The notes under the pieces were generated by a model, which was given only the letters and a program-made list of their open reading frames with translations, did no database searches and was not told the DNA's origin. From Muricoccus roseus (GTDB taxonomy: Bacteria > Pseudomonadota > Alphaproteobacteria > Acetobacterales > Acetobacteraceae): a DNA stretch of 64,000 nucleotides. Position numbers and translations under genes: made by a program. The stretch's first letter is position 1; every line of letters begins with the position of its first letter. The stretch lies in NCBI RefSeq assembly GCF_900141905.1, contig NZ_FQZF01000023.1, positions 1 through 64,000 on the forward strand, in the 5' to 3' direction. Of the stretch, positions 43,846 to 51,885 are shown piece by piece.

Positions 43846-45530
43846 AGCCCCCGCGCCGTCGCCGCCGCCTGCCCCAGATCCTCGACGAAGCGGTCATACT
43901 CCCGCGCCTTCCCCGCCGGGTCGGGAATCCGCAGGAGGTAGGAGGGGTGCACGGTCGGGAGGAAGGGCCGCCCCTCCGCATCCCGCAGCAGCGAGCCCCG
44001 CGCCTTCGTCACCGGCATCACCCGCCCCGAAACCGCCCGCAGCGCCGTCGCCCCCAGCGTCACCACCAGCCGCGGCTGCACCAGCCCGATCTCGCGCAGC
44101 AGGAAGGGCCGGTAGAATGCGATATCCCCCGCATCCGGCGACTGGTGCAGCCGCCGCTTGCCCCGGGGCGTGAACTTGAAGTGCTTCACCGCATTGGTGA
44201 CATAAGCCTCGTCGCGCGGAACCCCCGCCTCCTCCAGAGCCTTGTTCCAGAGCCGCCCGGCGGGGCCCACGAAGGGCCGCCCCGCGATGTCCTCCTCATC
44301 CCCCGGCTGCTCGCCGATGAACATCAGCAGCGGGTTCCGCGGCCCCTCCCCCATCACGGGCTGGGTCGCGTTCGCCACCCAGGGCGGCAGGTCGTTGCGC
44401 GCCAGCAGGTCCCGCCGCAGCGCGGCCTGGGCCTCGGCGAAGTCGGCAGTGTCGTGCAGCAGGTCGGCAGCCATGTCCGGGTGAACGTCCGGCGGCGGGC
44501 GCAGATGCGCGGGCAGGTGCACCGGCCGCTGCCGGCGCCCGGCCGGCGCGGTCGCGCCCCGCGCCACCATCTCCGCCACCCGCTTCGGCGCCTCGGCCAT
44601 CAGCCGCGGAATCTCCCGCGCCTCCGGCAGGTTGCGCCAGTACTTCTTCGGCATCTCCGCGCGCATCGCATCCGGCTTCAGCCGCGCGGGGTTGAACACG
44701 GCGGCGAAATAGGCCCGCCACAGCCCCTCCGCCGCATCCTCCGCCGGCGCATCCGCCCGCCGCGCCCCCGGCCCGAAGCGCACCGCATCCCCATCCCAAT
44801 GCGCCGAAAGCCCGGGCGTCAGGATGGACCAGCGCAGGCTGGCGAAGCGCCGCACGAAGAACCCCGCCTCCGCGCGCAGGATGTGATGCTCCGGCTCGAA
44901 CCAGGCGACGAAGCGCGACTCCGGCACGGCGGAAGGCACAGCCGCCACCGCCTCCTCCGGCAGGGCGTCCTCCGCCTCCTCCAGCACCCCCATGTCCCGC
45001 AGCGCCAGCGCCACGCTCCGCGCCTCGCGCGGCAGCGCCGGGTCGCCGGCCGCGCCGGGGGCGCCGGAGGCGGTGGGCAGGGCGGGCGGGGGCGGCAGCG
45101 GCGCGGCTGGCACCCCATCCTCCACCCGCACCTCGCGGAACCTCAGGAAGGCATGCATCTTGTGCGCGTCCCGCCGCACCGCCCGCGCCATGGCCTGCGC
45201 CCGCGCCACGGCGGCGTCCACCGCATCCTCCAGCAGCCCCCGCTCGGCCTGCAGCCGGTGCAGCAGCCCGTGCAGCAGCGCGAAGCGCTCCGCATCGCGG
45301 TGGCGGCACACCAGCCGCGCCAGTTCCGGGAAGTCGCGCGGCACGCGCGGCGGGGGCGCATCCGGCGGCGGCACGGGCGGCGGCCCGCCCCCGAAGAGCG
45401 GCACCGGGTCGCCCTCGACCCGCCAGGCCACCTCGGCGGGTGCCACCCCGGCCATCACCAGCGCCCGCGCGGCCGCCCGCCAGCCCTCGAAATCATCCGC
45501 CTCCGCCAGGGTCACGCAGAAACCGCTCAT
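43836..45530 (-). CDS. udgX: UdgX-type uracil-DNA glycosylase with N-terminal DUF4130 domain
   Basis: 564 residues. The N-terminal half (about 1-280) is DUF4130: ERFALLHGLLHRLQAERGLL, DAHKMHAFLRFREV, FVAWFEPEHHILRAEAGFFV and RLKPDAMRAEMPKKYW. The C-terminal half (about 385-560) is UDG family 4/X: MFIGEQPGDEEDIAGRPFVG, GRLWNKALEEAGV, TNAVKHFKF and the UdgX loop GKRRLHQ, whose His (462) forms the covalent uracil-DNA adduct in studied UdgX. LLPTVHPSYLLRI-type motif (FLPTVHPSYLLRI) ends the domain. It excises or traps uracil in DNA. ATG 45530 begins MSGFCVTLAEADDFEGW. The usual partner radical-SAM gene is at 46536 on the same strand, separated by two opposite-strand genes. Confidence 0.9.
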   Translation of the reverse strand: MSGFCVTLAEADDFEGWRAAARALVMAGVAPAEVAWRVEGDPVPLFGGGPPPVPPPDAPPPRVPRDFPELARLVCRHRDAERFALLHGLLHRLQAERGLLEDAVDAAVARAQAMARAVRRDAHKMHAFLRFREVRVEDGVPAAPLPPPPALPTASGAPGAAGDPALPREARSVALALRDMGVLEEAEDALPEEAVAAVPSAVPESRFVAWFEPEHHILRAEAGFFVRRFASLRWSILTPGLSAHWDGDAVRFGPGARRADAPAEDAAEGLWRAYFAAVFNPARLKPDAMRAEMPKKYWRNLPEAREIPRLMAEAPKRVAEMVARGATAPAGRRQRPVHLPAHLRPPPDVHPDMAADLLHDTADFAEAQAALRRDLLARNDLPPWVANATQPVMGEGPRNPLLMFIGEQPGDEEDIAGRPFVGPAGRLWNKALEEAGVPRDEAYVTNAVKHFKFTPRGKRRLHQSPDAGDIAFYRPFLLREIGLVQPRLVVTLGATALRAVSGRVMPVTKARGSLLRDAEGRPFLPTVHPSYLLRIPDPAGKAREYDRFVEDLGQAAATARGLAG

Positions 45531-45728
45531 CCCATGCCCCCCACCGGAATGCGGCCCGCCCCGCGCCCCCATTCTTGATCGCCCCGGCCCGCCCCGCCGG
45601 TTGCGGCCCCCCCGCCCCCGGGCCGAAAAGGGCGGGGCGCCCAACCGGGCGCACCATGGTCCCGCCAGGCCGGGATGGCGGCCCCAAGCCGCCCCCGGCC
45701 GGGACCGGTGAGGAGAGACATCACGCCC

Positions 45729-46181
45729 ATGCAGAGCATCCTCCGGAACGCCGCCCTGGCGGCCCTGCCCATCGCCGCGCTGCTCGCCGCGCCCGGCGCC
45801 GAAGCCCAAACCCCGGCCCCGGCCGCCGGAACTCCCACCGCGGTGTCCACCACCGCCGATCTCGCGGCCATCTGCCTGCCCGCCACCACGGGCGTGCAGC
45901 GGCTGGAAGCCATCGCCTATTGCCAGGGCTACGTGACGGCCATCGGCCAGTACCACGCCATGCTGCACCCGGCCGGCGGCCGCGTCCCGCCGCTCTTCTG
46001 CCCGCCCAGCCCGGCGCCCAGCGTCGCCCAATCCGCCATCGCCTTCGCCAACTGGGCGAAGGGGAACCCGCAACACGCCAACGAACCCGCGGCCGACGGC
46101 CTGCTCCGCTGGGCCCAGGCCACCTATCCCTGCCCCGACCAGCCCGCCGCACCCGCGCGCGGCGCCCGCACGGCCCGCTGA
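45729..46181 (+). CDS. Exported Rap1a/Tai-like domain protein
   Basis: 150 residues with a signal peptide (MQSILRNAALAALPIAALLA, cleavage near AEA-Q). The mature part holds DLAAICLPATTGVQRLEAIAYCQGYVTAIGQ, PLFCPPSP and a helical stretch ending ATYPCPDQ. The four cysteines and the CQGYVxxI pattern resemble the Rap1a/Tai family. That family includes type VI immunity proteins, but most members in alphaproteobacteria stand alone, so immunity is not claimed. It is followed by a glycine-zipper lipoprotein gene 13 bp later on the same strand. Confidence 0.65.
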   Translation: MQSILRNAALAALPIAALLAAPGAEAQTPAPAAGTPTAVSTTADLAAICLPATTGVQRLEAIAYCQGYVTAIGQYHAMLHPAGGRVPPLFCPPSPAPSVAQSAIAFANWAKGNPQHANEPAADGLLRWAQATYPCPDQPAAPARGARTAR

Positions 46182-46194
46182 GATGAGGACGACC

Positions 46195-46476
46195 ATGACC
46201 CTCCGTGCCGCCCGCCTGGCCCTCCCCCTCCTCGCCACCCTCTCCCTCGGCGCCTGCGCCGATGCCACGCGCACCGAGCGCAATGTCGGCACCGGCGCGC
46301 TCGGCGGCGCGGCGCTCGGCGGCATCATCGGCTCCTTCTCCGGCAATGCCGGTTGGGGCGCGCTGATCGGCGGCGCGGGCGGCGCGGGCGCCGGCTACCT
46401 CTACGAACAGTCCCAGCGCGCGCAGGACCGCGCCTACTGGCAGGGCCGGCAGGACAGCCGGCGCTATCGCCGCTGA
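46195..46476 (+). CDS. Glycine-zipper lipoprotein, 93 aa
   Basis: 93 residues. MTLRAARLALPLLATLSLGA then a lipobox cysteine (LGAC, residue about 21); a glycine-zipper membrane segment GTGALGGAALGGIIGSFSGN and GALIGGAGGAGAGYLYEQ; then a charged tail ending RRYRR. Such proteins are outer-membrane associated and of unknown role. ATG 46195 has GAGGA 5 bp upstream; ATG 46183 would add four residues. The C-terminal Arg/Tyr tail may contact periplasmic partners. Confidence 0.75.
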   Translation: MTLRAARLALPLLATLSLGACADATRTERNVGTGALGGAALGGIIGSFSGNAGWGALIGGAGGAGAGYLYEQSQRAQDRAYWQGRQDSRRYRR

Positions 46477-46535
46477 ACCGGCCGGGGCGCGGCGTGGCCG
46501 GAGAGGCCCGCGCCCGCCCCCGCCACCCCGCCGCA

Positions 46536-47879
46536 TCACGCCGCCCCGAACAGCGGCAGCTGCACCGCCCGCCCAGCCCGCATCCCCGCCGCCATCCCCG
46601 CGGGCAGAACCCCCGCCCGCTCCGCCAGCCCGTCGCGCGGCACCAGCATCGCCCGCAAATCCGCCCGGTCCAGCAGCCCGCCGCGCGGATGATGGTCCAC
46701 CGCCGTGATGAAGGGCCCCACCTTCCGCAGGTTCACCCGCAGCCGCGCCAGATCCGCCATGCGGAAAGACCGCACGCGCCGCGCGGCCACGATCTTCTCC
46801 ACCGTCTTCGCGCCCAGCCCCGGCACGCGCAGCAGCATCTCCCGCTCCGCCCGGTTCACATCCACGGGAAAGGCGGCCCGGTGCTTCAGCGCCCAGGCCA
46901 GCTTCGGGTCCAGCTCCAGGTCCAGCATCCCGCCCTCGCCGCCCGCCATCACCTCCGGCGCCGTGAAGCCGTAGAAGCGCAGCAGCCAGTCCGCCTGGTA
47001 CAGCCGGTGCTCCCGCACCAGCGGCGGCGCCACCGGCGGCAGGATCGCCGCCGCATCCGGAATGGGCGAATAGGCCGAGAAATACACGCGCCTCAGCCGG
47101 TAGGACCCGTAGAGCGCCGCGCTGGTGTTCAGCACCGTCTCGTCGGTGGAGGAATCCGCGCCGACGATCATCTGCGTGGACTGCCCGGCGGGCGCGAAGC
47201 GCGGCGCCGCGGCCCGGCGGCCCCCCGCCATCGCCACCCGCACCCGCGCGGCCTCGTCCCGCGCCTCCTTCGCCTCGTCGATCCGCGCGCGCAGCCCCGC
47301 CATCGCCACCCGGATCTGCCCGCCATCCTTCTCCGGCGCCAAGGTCTTCAGGCTGCCCGCATCCGGCAGCTCCACATTGATCGAAAGCCGGTCCGCATGC
47401 CGCCCCGCCTCCGCCAGCAGCGCCGGGTCGGCATCGGGAATGGTCTTGAGGTGGATGTAGCCCTTGAAGCCATGCGTCTCCCGCAGCTCCCGCGCCACCC
47501 GCACGATCTGCTCCATCGTGTAGTCCGGCGAACGGATGATGCCGGAGGAGAGGAACAGCCCCTCGATGTAGTTCCGCCGGTAGAAATCGAGCGTCAGCTC
47601 CACGATCTCCCGCACGGAGAACCGCGCCCGCCGCACGTTCGAGCTCGCCCGGTTGATGCAATAGGCGCAGTCGAACACGCAGGCGTTCGTCAGCAGCACC
47701 TTCAGCAGCGAGATGCAGCGCCCATCCGGCGCATAGGCATGGCAGATCCCCATGCCCTCCGTGCTGCCCAGACCCCCATCCCGGCTGTCCCGCTTCTCCG
47801 TGCCCGATGAGGCGCAGGAGGCATCGTACTTCGCCGCATCCGCCAGGATCTCGAGCTTCTCCCGCAGCTCCATGGCCAC
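46536..47879 (-). CDS. Radical SAM protein linked to UdgX (putative DNA modification/repair)
   Basis: 447 residues. The radical-SAM cysteines are in LLTNACVFDCAYCINRASS (Cys 67, 71, 74), within a TIM-barrel with GLFLSSGIIRSPDYTMEQIV, GYIHLKTIPDADPALLAEAG and TQMIVGADSSTDETVL. A helix-hairpin-helix DNA-binding motif, LLRVPGLGAKTVEKIVAARR, lies near the C-terminus (about 349-368). The combination fits the family that accompanies UdgX with DUF4130 and is presumed to act in DNA repair or modification. A conserved KYDASCASSG at the N-terminus is also typical. Here it is separated from udgX by two opposite-strand genes. Confidence 0.9.
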   Translation of the reverse strand: MAMELREKLEILADAAKYDASCASSGTEKRDSRDGGLGSTEGMGICHAYAPDGRCISLLKVLLTNACVFDCAYCINRASSNVRRARFSVREIVELTLDFYRRNYIEGLFLSSGIIRSPDYTMEQIVRVARELRETHGFKGYIHLKTIPDADPALLAEAGRHADRLSINVELPDAGSLKTLAPEKDGGQIRVAMAGLRARIDEAKEARDEAARVRVAMAGGRRAAAPRFAPAGQSTQMIVGADSSTDETVLNTSAALYGSYRLRRVYFSAYSPIPDAAAILPPVAPPLVREHRLYQADWLLRFYGFTAPEVMAGGEGGMLDLELDPKLAWALKHRAAFPVDVNRAEREMLLRVPGLGAKTVEKIVAARRVRSFRMADLARLRVNLRKVGPFITAVDHHPRGGLLDRADLRAMLVPRDGLAERAGVLPAGMAAGMRAGRAVQLPLFGAA

Positions 47880-48037
47880 CTCTTCCGCTGGCCCGCCGAT
47901 ATGGCCCGGGAATCGGATACCGCAAGAACAGAAAATGAACGCCGCAGGGGAATGCTCCGCCCCAGCCCCGCTTACCCTTGGGAAATCAACAGCGCAGGAT
48001 TATGTGCTGCGTCGCACCAGCAGCCGAGCCGAGTCGA

Positions 48038-48265
48038 ATGCCCGACAACTCCTACCCCCAGCTCCACTTCATCTGGGGCGGCGTCTTCACCGACGCGTCC
48101 TTCTCCACCCTCGAGCCCGGCACCGAGGAAAGCTACGGCCCCTACCACGACGCGAAAACCGCCGACCGCGTCTGGAACGAGAAGGCCCGCCGCAACATCG
48201 ACATCGCGAACCACCGCCTCTTCGTCATCTCCGTCCCCCGCCCCGGCGGCGCCAAGGCCGGCTGA
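48038..48265 (+). CDS. DUF4170 domain-containing protein, 75 aa
   Basis: 75 residues. QLHFIWGGVFTDASFSTLEP, ESYGPYHDAKTADRVWNEKA and DIANHRLFVISV match the DUF4170 pattern of small cytoplasmic alphaproteobacterial proteins of unknown function. ATG 48038 (MPDNSYPQLHF) is chosen over an earlier in-frame ATG because the extra leader is not family-like. The gap 47880-48037 holds no other recognisable gene. Confidence 0.75.
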   Translation: MPDNSYPQLHFIWGGVFTDASFSTLEPGTEESYGPYHDAKTADRVWNEKARRNIDIANHRLFVISVPRPGGAKAG

Positions 48266-48366
48266 GGCAAAGGCGCCACGGCGCCCGGAATCCCGCACGC
48301 CCCGGTTGTGCCCGGGGCTGCCCTGAATGATCCTCCCAGTGCGAAACGACAGGGAGGTCATCAGAC

Positions 48367-50460
48367 GTGAGTTCGGTTGAGGAAAGCAGCGCCGCCTTCA
48401 TCCTGGCGAGCCTCGCCTCGGCTTCCTCGGGCAAGCCAGTCTTCACCACGGAACAGGTCATCGAGCAGCTGCAGATCTTCGGCAGCGGCCCACAATGGAC
48501 GGGGGTCCACCTCTTCCAGCCCGCCACCGGCGGCGAGATCACCTATTCCATCCCCACCTTCCGCTACGAATCCGCGGGAGAGGAGGATGTGGGCTGGCTG
48601 CCGCCCAGCGCCGTCATGCTCCGCCAGGCACGCCTCGCCGCCGAGCTCTGGGACGACCTGATCGCCCCCTCCCTCACGGAAATCGCCGACGAATCCGCCC
48701 AGATCGTCATCGGCCGCTCCCGCCTGACCCAGAACGACGGCACCTACGCGACCGTCGAGGTGGCCACCTTGCCGGCCGGGCCCGGCTCCTACGCCATGAA
48801 GCCCTCACAGGTCTGGCTCTCGGCCAACTGGGCCACCAATTCCGATCCCGGCTTCCAGGACTCGCGCTACGGCCTGACCACGCTCATCCACGAGCTCGGC
48901 CATTCCCTCGGCCTCTCCCATCCCGGCCTGTACAACGCGACGCCCGGCCGCAGCATCACCTACGAGCATGACGCCGTCTTCGCGCAGGACACGCGCCAGT
49001 ACACGCTGATGTCCTACTTCAACGCAGGGCTGGACGGCTCCGGCGCCCGCCATATCGGGCCGGATGGCGTGCCGCGCTACCCATCCACGCCGATGCTCTA
49101 TGACATCGCCACCATCCAGTCGATCTACGGCGCGGACATGACCACCCGCGTGGACGACACGGTCTACGGCTTCAACAGCACCGCCGGCCGCAGCGTCTAT
49201 GACTTCTCCGTCAACACCACGCCGATCATCGCAATCTGGGACGCCGACGGCCGCGACACGATCGACCTCTCCGGCTTCTCCGCGAACCAGCGGATCGACC
49301 TGCGGGAGGGCGCCTACAGCGATGTCGGCGGCCTCGCCGGCAACCTCGCCATCGCCTTCGGCGCGGAGATCGAGGACGCGATCGGCGGCTCCGGCCAGGA
49401 CCACATGACCGGCAACGCGGTCGACAACTTCCTCTCCGGCGGGGCGGGCGACGACATCCTCATCGGGCTGGACGGGGATGACGCCCTGTATGGCGAAGCC
49501 GGCAACGACACGATGAACGGCGGCGCGGGCGACAACCGGCTGAACGGCGGCGACGGCTACGACACGGTGGACCTGCGCGACCAGGGCCGGCGTGGCGAAT
49601 CCTTCTCCGCCGCGGGCACCACCACCGAGCGCGAACACGCCACCGGCACGGACGAGTGGCAGACCCTCGAAGTCGCCCTCTACGCCGACGGCCGCATGGT
49701 CTTCGACGCGAACGACGCCGCCGCCCAGATCATGCGCCTCTACGCCGCCACGCTGGACCGCAACCTGGACCAGGAAGGGCTGAACGGCCATGTGAACGCC
49801 ATGGCCCATGGCACCACGCTGATGGACGTCGCCAACACCATCCTCTCCAGCACGGAATTCGCCAGCCGCTTCGGCGCGAACCTGGCGAACGACGCCTTCG
49901 TGGATCTGATCTACACCAACCTCTTCGGCTACACGGCCGATGCCACGAACCGCGCCTTCTGGATCGGCAATCTCGACGCCGGCATCAGCCGCGCCCAGTT
50001 CGTCTCCTCCCTCGCCGAGGACACGGACGCACGCAACGCCACCGCCAGCATCCTCACCGCCGGCCTTTGGGACCTGGACGAGACGGCGGATTTCGTCGCC
50101 CGCCTCTACACCGTCGCCCTGGACCGCGCCCCCGAGGTCACCGGCCTCACCGGCTGGCGCAGCTACGCCGAAAGCGGCGCCGCGGAGCTCGACCTCGTCT
50201 CCCGCTTCATCGATTCCGCCGAATACAACGCCCTCTACGGCGGGACGGACAACCAGACCTTCATCCAAAGCCTCTACCGCAACGCCCTGGGCCGCGAGGC
50301 CGAGGCGGAAGGCCTCACCGGCTGGGTGAACTACCTCGAAACCGGCGGCACCCGCGCCGGCGTCGTGCTCGGCTTCACCGAAGCCGAGGAACTGCGCATG
50401 GTCACCACCGAAACCATCCGCAGCGAGAACCCGGAACACTACGGGATCCTCTTCGCCTGA
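48367..50460 (+). CDS. Serralysin-like RTX metalloprotease with DUF4214 C-terminal region
   Basis: 697 residues from a GTG (SSVEESSAAFILASLASASS) without a signal peptide, as expected for a type I secretion substrate. The zinc-protease motif HELGHSLGLSH spans residues 175-185 and the Met-turn is in YTLMSYFNAG. A serralysin-type M10 C-terminal segment follows, then RTX calcium repeats (about 355-400: GGAGDDILIGLDGDDAL, YGEAGNDTMNGGAGDN). Residues about 450-690 hold two to three DUF4214 repeats (MRLYAATLDRNLDQEGL, ARLYTVALDRAPEVTGLTGW, QSLYRNALGREAEAEGLTGW). It should be secreted and degrade protein. The type I secretion ABC/adaptor genes are not nearby. Copy C of the hairpin repeat follows after 4 bp. 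Confidence 0.85.
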   Translation: MSSVEESSAAFILASLASASSGKPVFTTEQVIEQLQIFGSGPQWTGVHLFQPATGGEITYSIPTFRYESAGEEDVGWLPPSAVMLRQARLAAELWDDLIAPSLTEIADESAQIVIGRSRLTQNDGTYATVEVATLPAGPGSYAMKPSQVWLSANWATNSDPGFQDSRYGLTTLIHELGHSLGLSHPGLYNATPGRSITYEHDAVFAQDTRQYTLMSYFNAGLDGSGARHIGPDGVPRYPSTPMLYDIATIQSIYGADMTTRVDDTVYGFNSTAGRSVYDFSVNTTPIIAIWDADGRDTIDLSGFSANQRIDLREGAYSDVGGLAGNLAIAFGAEIEDAIGGSGQDHMTGNAVDNFLSGGAGDDILIGLDGDDALYGEAGNDTMNGGAGDNRLNGGDGYDTVDLRDQGRRGESFSAAGTTTEREHATGTDEWQTLEVALYADGRMVFDANDAAAQIMRLYAATLDRNLDQEGLNGHVNAMAHGTTLMDVANTILSSTEFASRFGANLANDAFVDLIYTNLFGYTADATNRAFWIGNLDAGISRAQFVSSLAEDTDARNATASILTAGLWDLDETADFVARLYTVALDRAPEVTGLTGWRSYAESGAAELDLVSRFIDSAEYNALYGGTDNQTFIQSLYRNALGREAEAEGLTGWVNYLETGGTRAGVVLGFTEAEELRMVTTETIRSENPEHYGILFA

Positions 50461-50464
50461 TCGG

Positions 50465-50704
50465 ACGCTCTGTCCCGGGGAGAGGAAGAAAGAATTCTTC
50501 CTCTCCCCGGACCCCTCACCTTCTTCTTTTTCTATCCGTTTAGAATCACCGGGCTGACGATGCGCCTCGGGTCATCGACCCGAGGCGACTGCAGACGCAG
50601 GAAAAGCACGCGGAACCAGAGACCCACCCATCCGGGGCATCCACGGCAGTCAGACGGGGTTCCAAGGGCCTCAGGCCCTTGGCGGGTCGAGGGCAGAGCC
50701 TCGA
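50465..50704 (+). repeat. Four-hairpin interspersed repeat, copy C
   Basis: Same order and orientation as copy A: hairpin 1 CCCGGGGAGAGGAAG/TTCTTCCTCTCCCCGG near 50474-50510, hairpin 2 CGCCTCGGGTC-ATC-GACCCGAGGCG at 50563-50587, linker CATCCGGGGCATCCACGGCA, hairpin 3 CCAAGGGCCT/AGGCCCTTGG near 50662-50682 and a changed hairpin 4 TCGAGG-GCAGAG-CCTCGA. It fills the gap between the convergent protease and oxidase genes. Hairpin 4 differs in base sequence from copies A and B yet still pairs. Confidence 0.9.
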
Positions 50705-50718
50705 AGCGGTCCCCCCCC

Positions 50719-50823
50719 TCACACCGCCTTCAGCACATATCGCAGCACCATCGCGATCGCCCCCAGCACCAGGATGCTGGCGCCCCAGAGCCCCACGAAC
50801 CAGAGCATCCGCCGTCCCCACAT
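50719..50823 (-). CDS. Tiny bd-oxidase accessory membrane protein (DUF2474/CydX-like), 34 aa
   Basis: 34 residues: MWGRRMLWFVGLWGASILVL then GAIAMVLRYVLKAV. It has one transmembrane helix preceded by RRMLWFVGLW, the pattern of DUF2474/CydX-like subunits that stabilise bd-type oxidases. It begins 1 bp after the cydB stop on the same strand, exactly where such subunits are encoded. It is too short for ordinary gene calling. Confidence 0.8.
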   Translation of the reverse strand: MWGRRMLWFVGLWGASILVLGAIAMVLRYVLKAV

Positions 50824-50824
50824 C

Positions 50825-51880
50825 TCAGTGGTATCCGGTCTCGCCCGTCACCTTCCCGCGGAACAGCCAGTACACATAGCCCGTATAGGCCAGGATGATC
50901 GGGATCAGCACCGCCGCCCCCACCAGCAGAAAGCCCTGCGAGGCCGGCGGCGCCGCGGCCTGCCAGATATCGAAAGCCGGCGGCACGATCATCGGCCACA
51001 TGGAAACGCCCAGCCCGATATAGGCCAGCGCGAACAGCCCGAGCGCCAGCAGGAAGGGCCGCACATCCGCCATCCCCCCGCGCCCCGTATCCTGCGAGAG
51101 CGCGTGGAAGAAGCGCCACACGAACACCGCGACGAGGATCGGCACGGGCAGCGCGTAGATCAGGTGCGGAAAGGTCAGCCAGCGCGCGGCGAAGGCCGGC
51201 TGCAGGAAGGGCATCACCGCCGAGACCAGCCCGATCGCCGCCACGGTTCCCACCGCGAAGGGCCAGGCCAGGTCCACCGCGCGGCGATGCAGCGCCCCTT
51301 CCGTCTTCCACAGCAGCCAGCAGGCCCCCAGCAGCCCGTAGCCGATGACCAGCGCCACCCCGGTCAGCAGCGAGAAGGGCGAAAGCCAGTCCCACCACCC
51401 GCCGGCATAGGCGCGCCCCTGCACCTCGATCCCCTGCACGAAGGCCCCGAGCGCGATGCCCTGCATGAAGGCCGCGACGGTGGAGCCCCAGGAGAAGGAG
51501 CGGTCCCACCACATCTGCTGCGTGTCGTTCTCCGCCCGGAAGCGCATCTCGAAGGCGACGCCCCGGAAGATGAGCGCGAGCAGCATCAGGATCAGCGGCA
51601 TGTAGAGCGCGGGCAGCACCACCGCATAGGCCAGCGGAAACACCGCCAGCAGCCCGCCGCCCCCCAGCACCAGCCAGGTCTCGTTCCCGTCCCAGACGGG
51701 CGCGACGGAATTCACCGCCACGTCCCGCTCCGCCTTCTCCCGCATGAAGGGAAACAGGATCCCGATCCCCAGGTCGAACCCGTCCATGCACACGTAGAAG
51801 AACACCGCGAGCGCGATCAGCACCGCCCAGATCAGCGGCAGCCAGAAGGCCCAGCCCGTCAGCTCCATCGCCTGCTCCAT
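50825..51880 (-). CDS. cydB: Cytochrome bd-type quinol oxidase subunit II
   Basis: 351 residues, about eight to nine membrane helices. The start is MELTGWAFWLPLIWAVLIAL (MEQAMEL frame), then FFYVCMDGFDLGIGILFPFM (conserved GFDLG), VWDGNETWLVLGGG, GVAFEMRFRAENDTQQMWWD and TILAYTGYVYWLFRGKV-like ending (IPIILAYTGYVYWLFRGKV). It partners CydA in a quinol oxidase of the inner membrane. It follows cydA by 5 bp and precedes the tiny accessory gene by 1 bp. Confidence 0.95.
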   Translation of the reverse strand: MEQAMELTGWAFWLPLIWAVLIALAVFFYVCMDGFDLGIGILFPFMREKAERDVAVNSVAPVWDGNETWLVLGGGGLLAVFPLAYAVVLPALYMPLILMLLALIFRGVAFEMRFRAENDTQQMWWDRSFSWGSTVAAFMQGIALGAFVQGIEVQGRAYAGGWWDWLSPFSLLTGVALVIGYGLLGACWLLWKTEGALHRRAVDLAWPFAVGTVAAIGLVSAVMPFLQPAFAARWLTFPHLIYALPVPILVAVFVWRFFHALSQDTGRGGMADVRPFLLALGLFALAYIGLGVSMWPMIVPPAFDIWQAAAPPASQGFLLVGAAVLIPIILAYTGYVYWLFRGKVTGETGYH

Positions 51881-51885
51881 GGTCC

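Noticed and set aside
45729-46181. Rap1a/Tai-like protein as a type VI secretion immunity protein
   Set aside because: No effector, Tss or VgrG gene is nearby, and the domain is common in stand-alone exported proteins.
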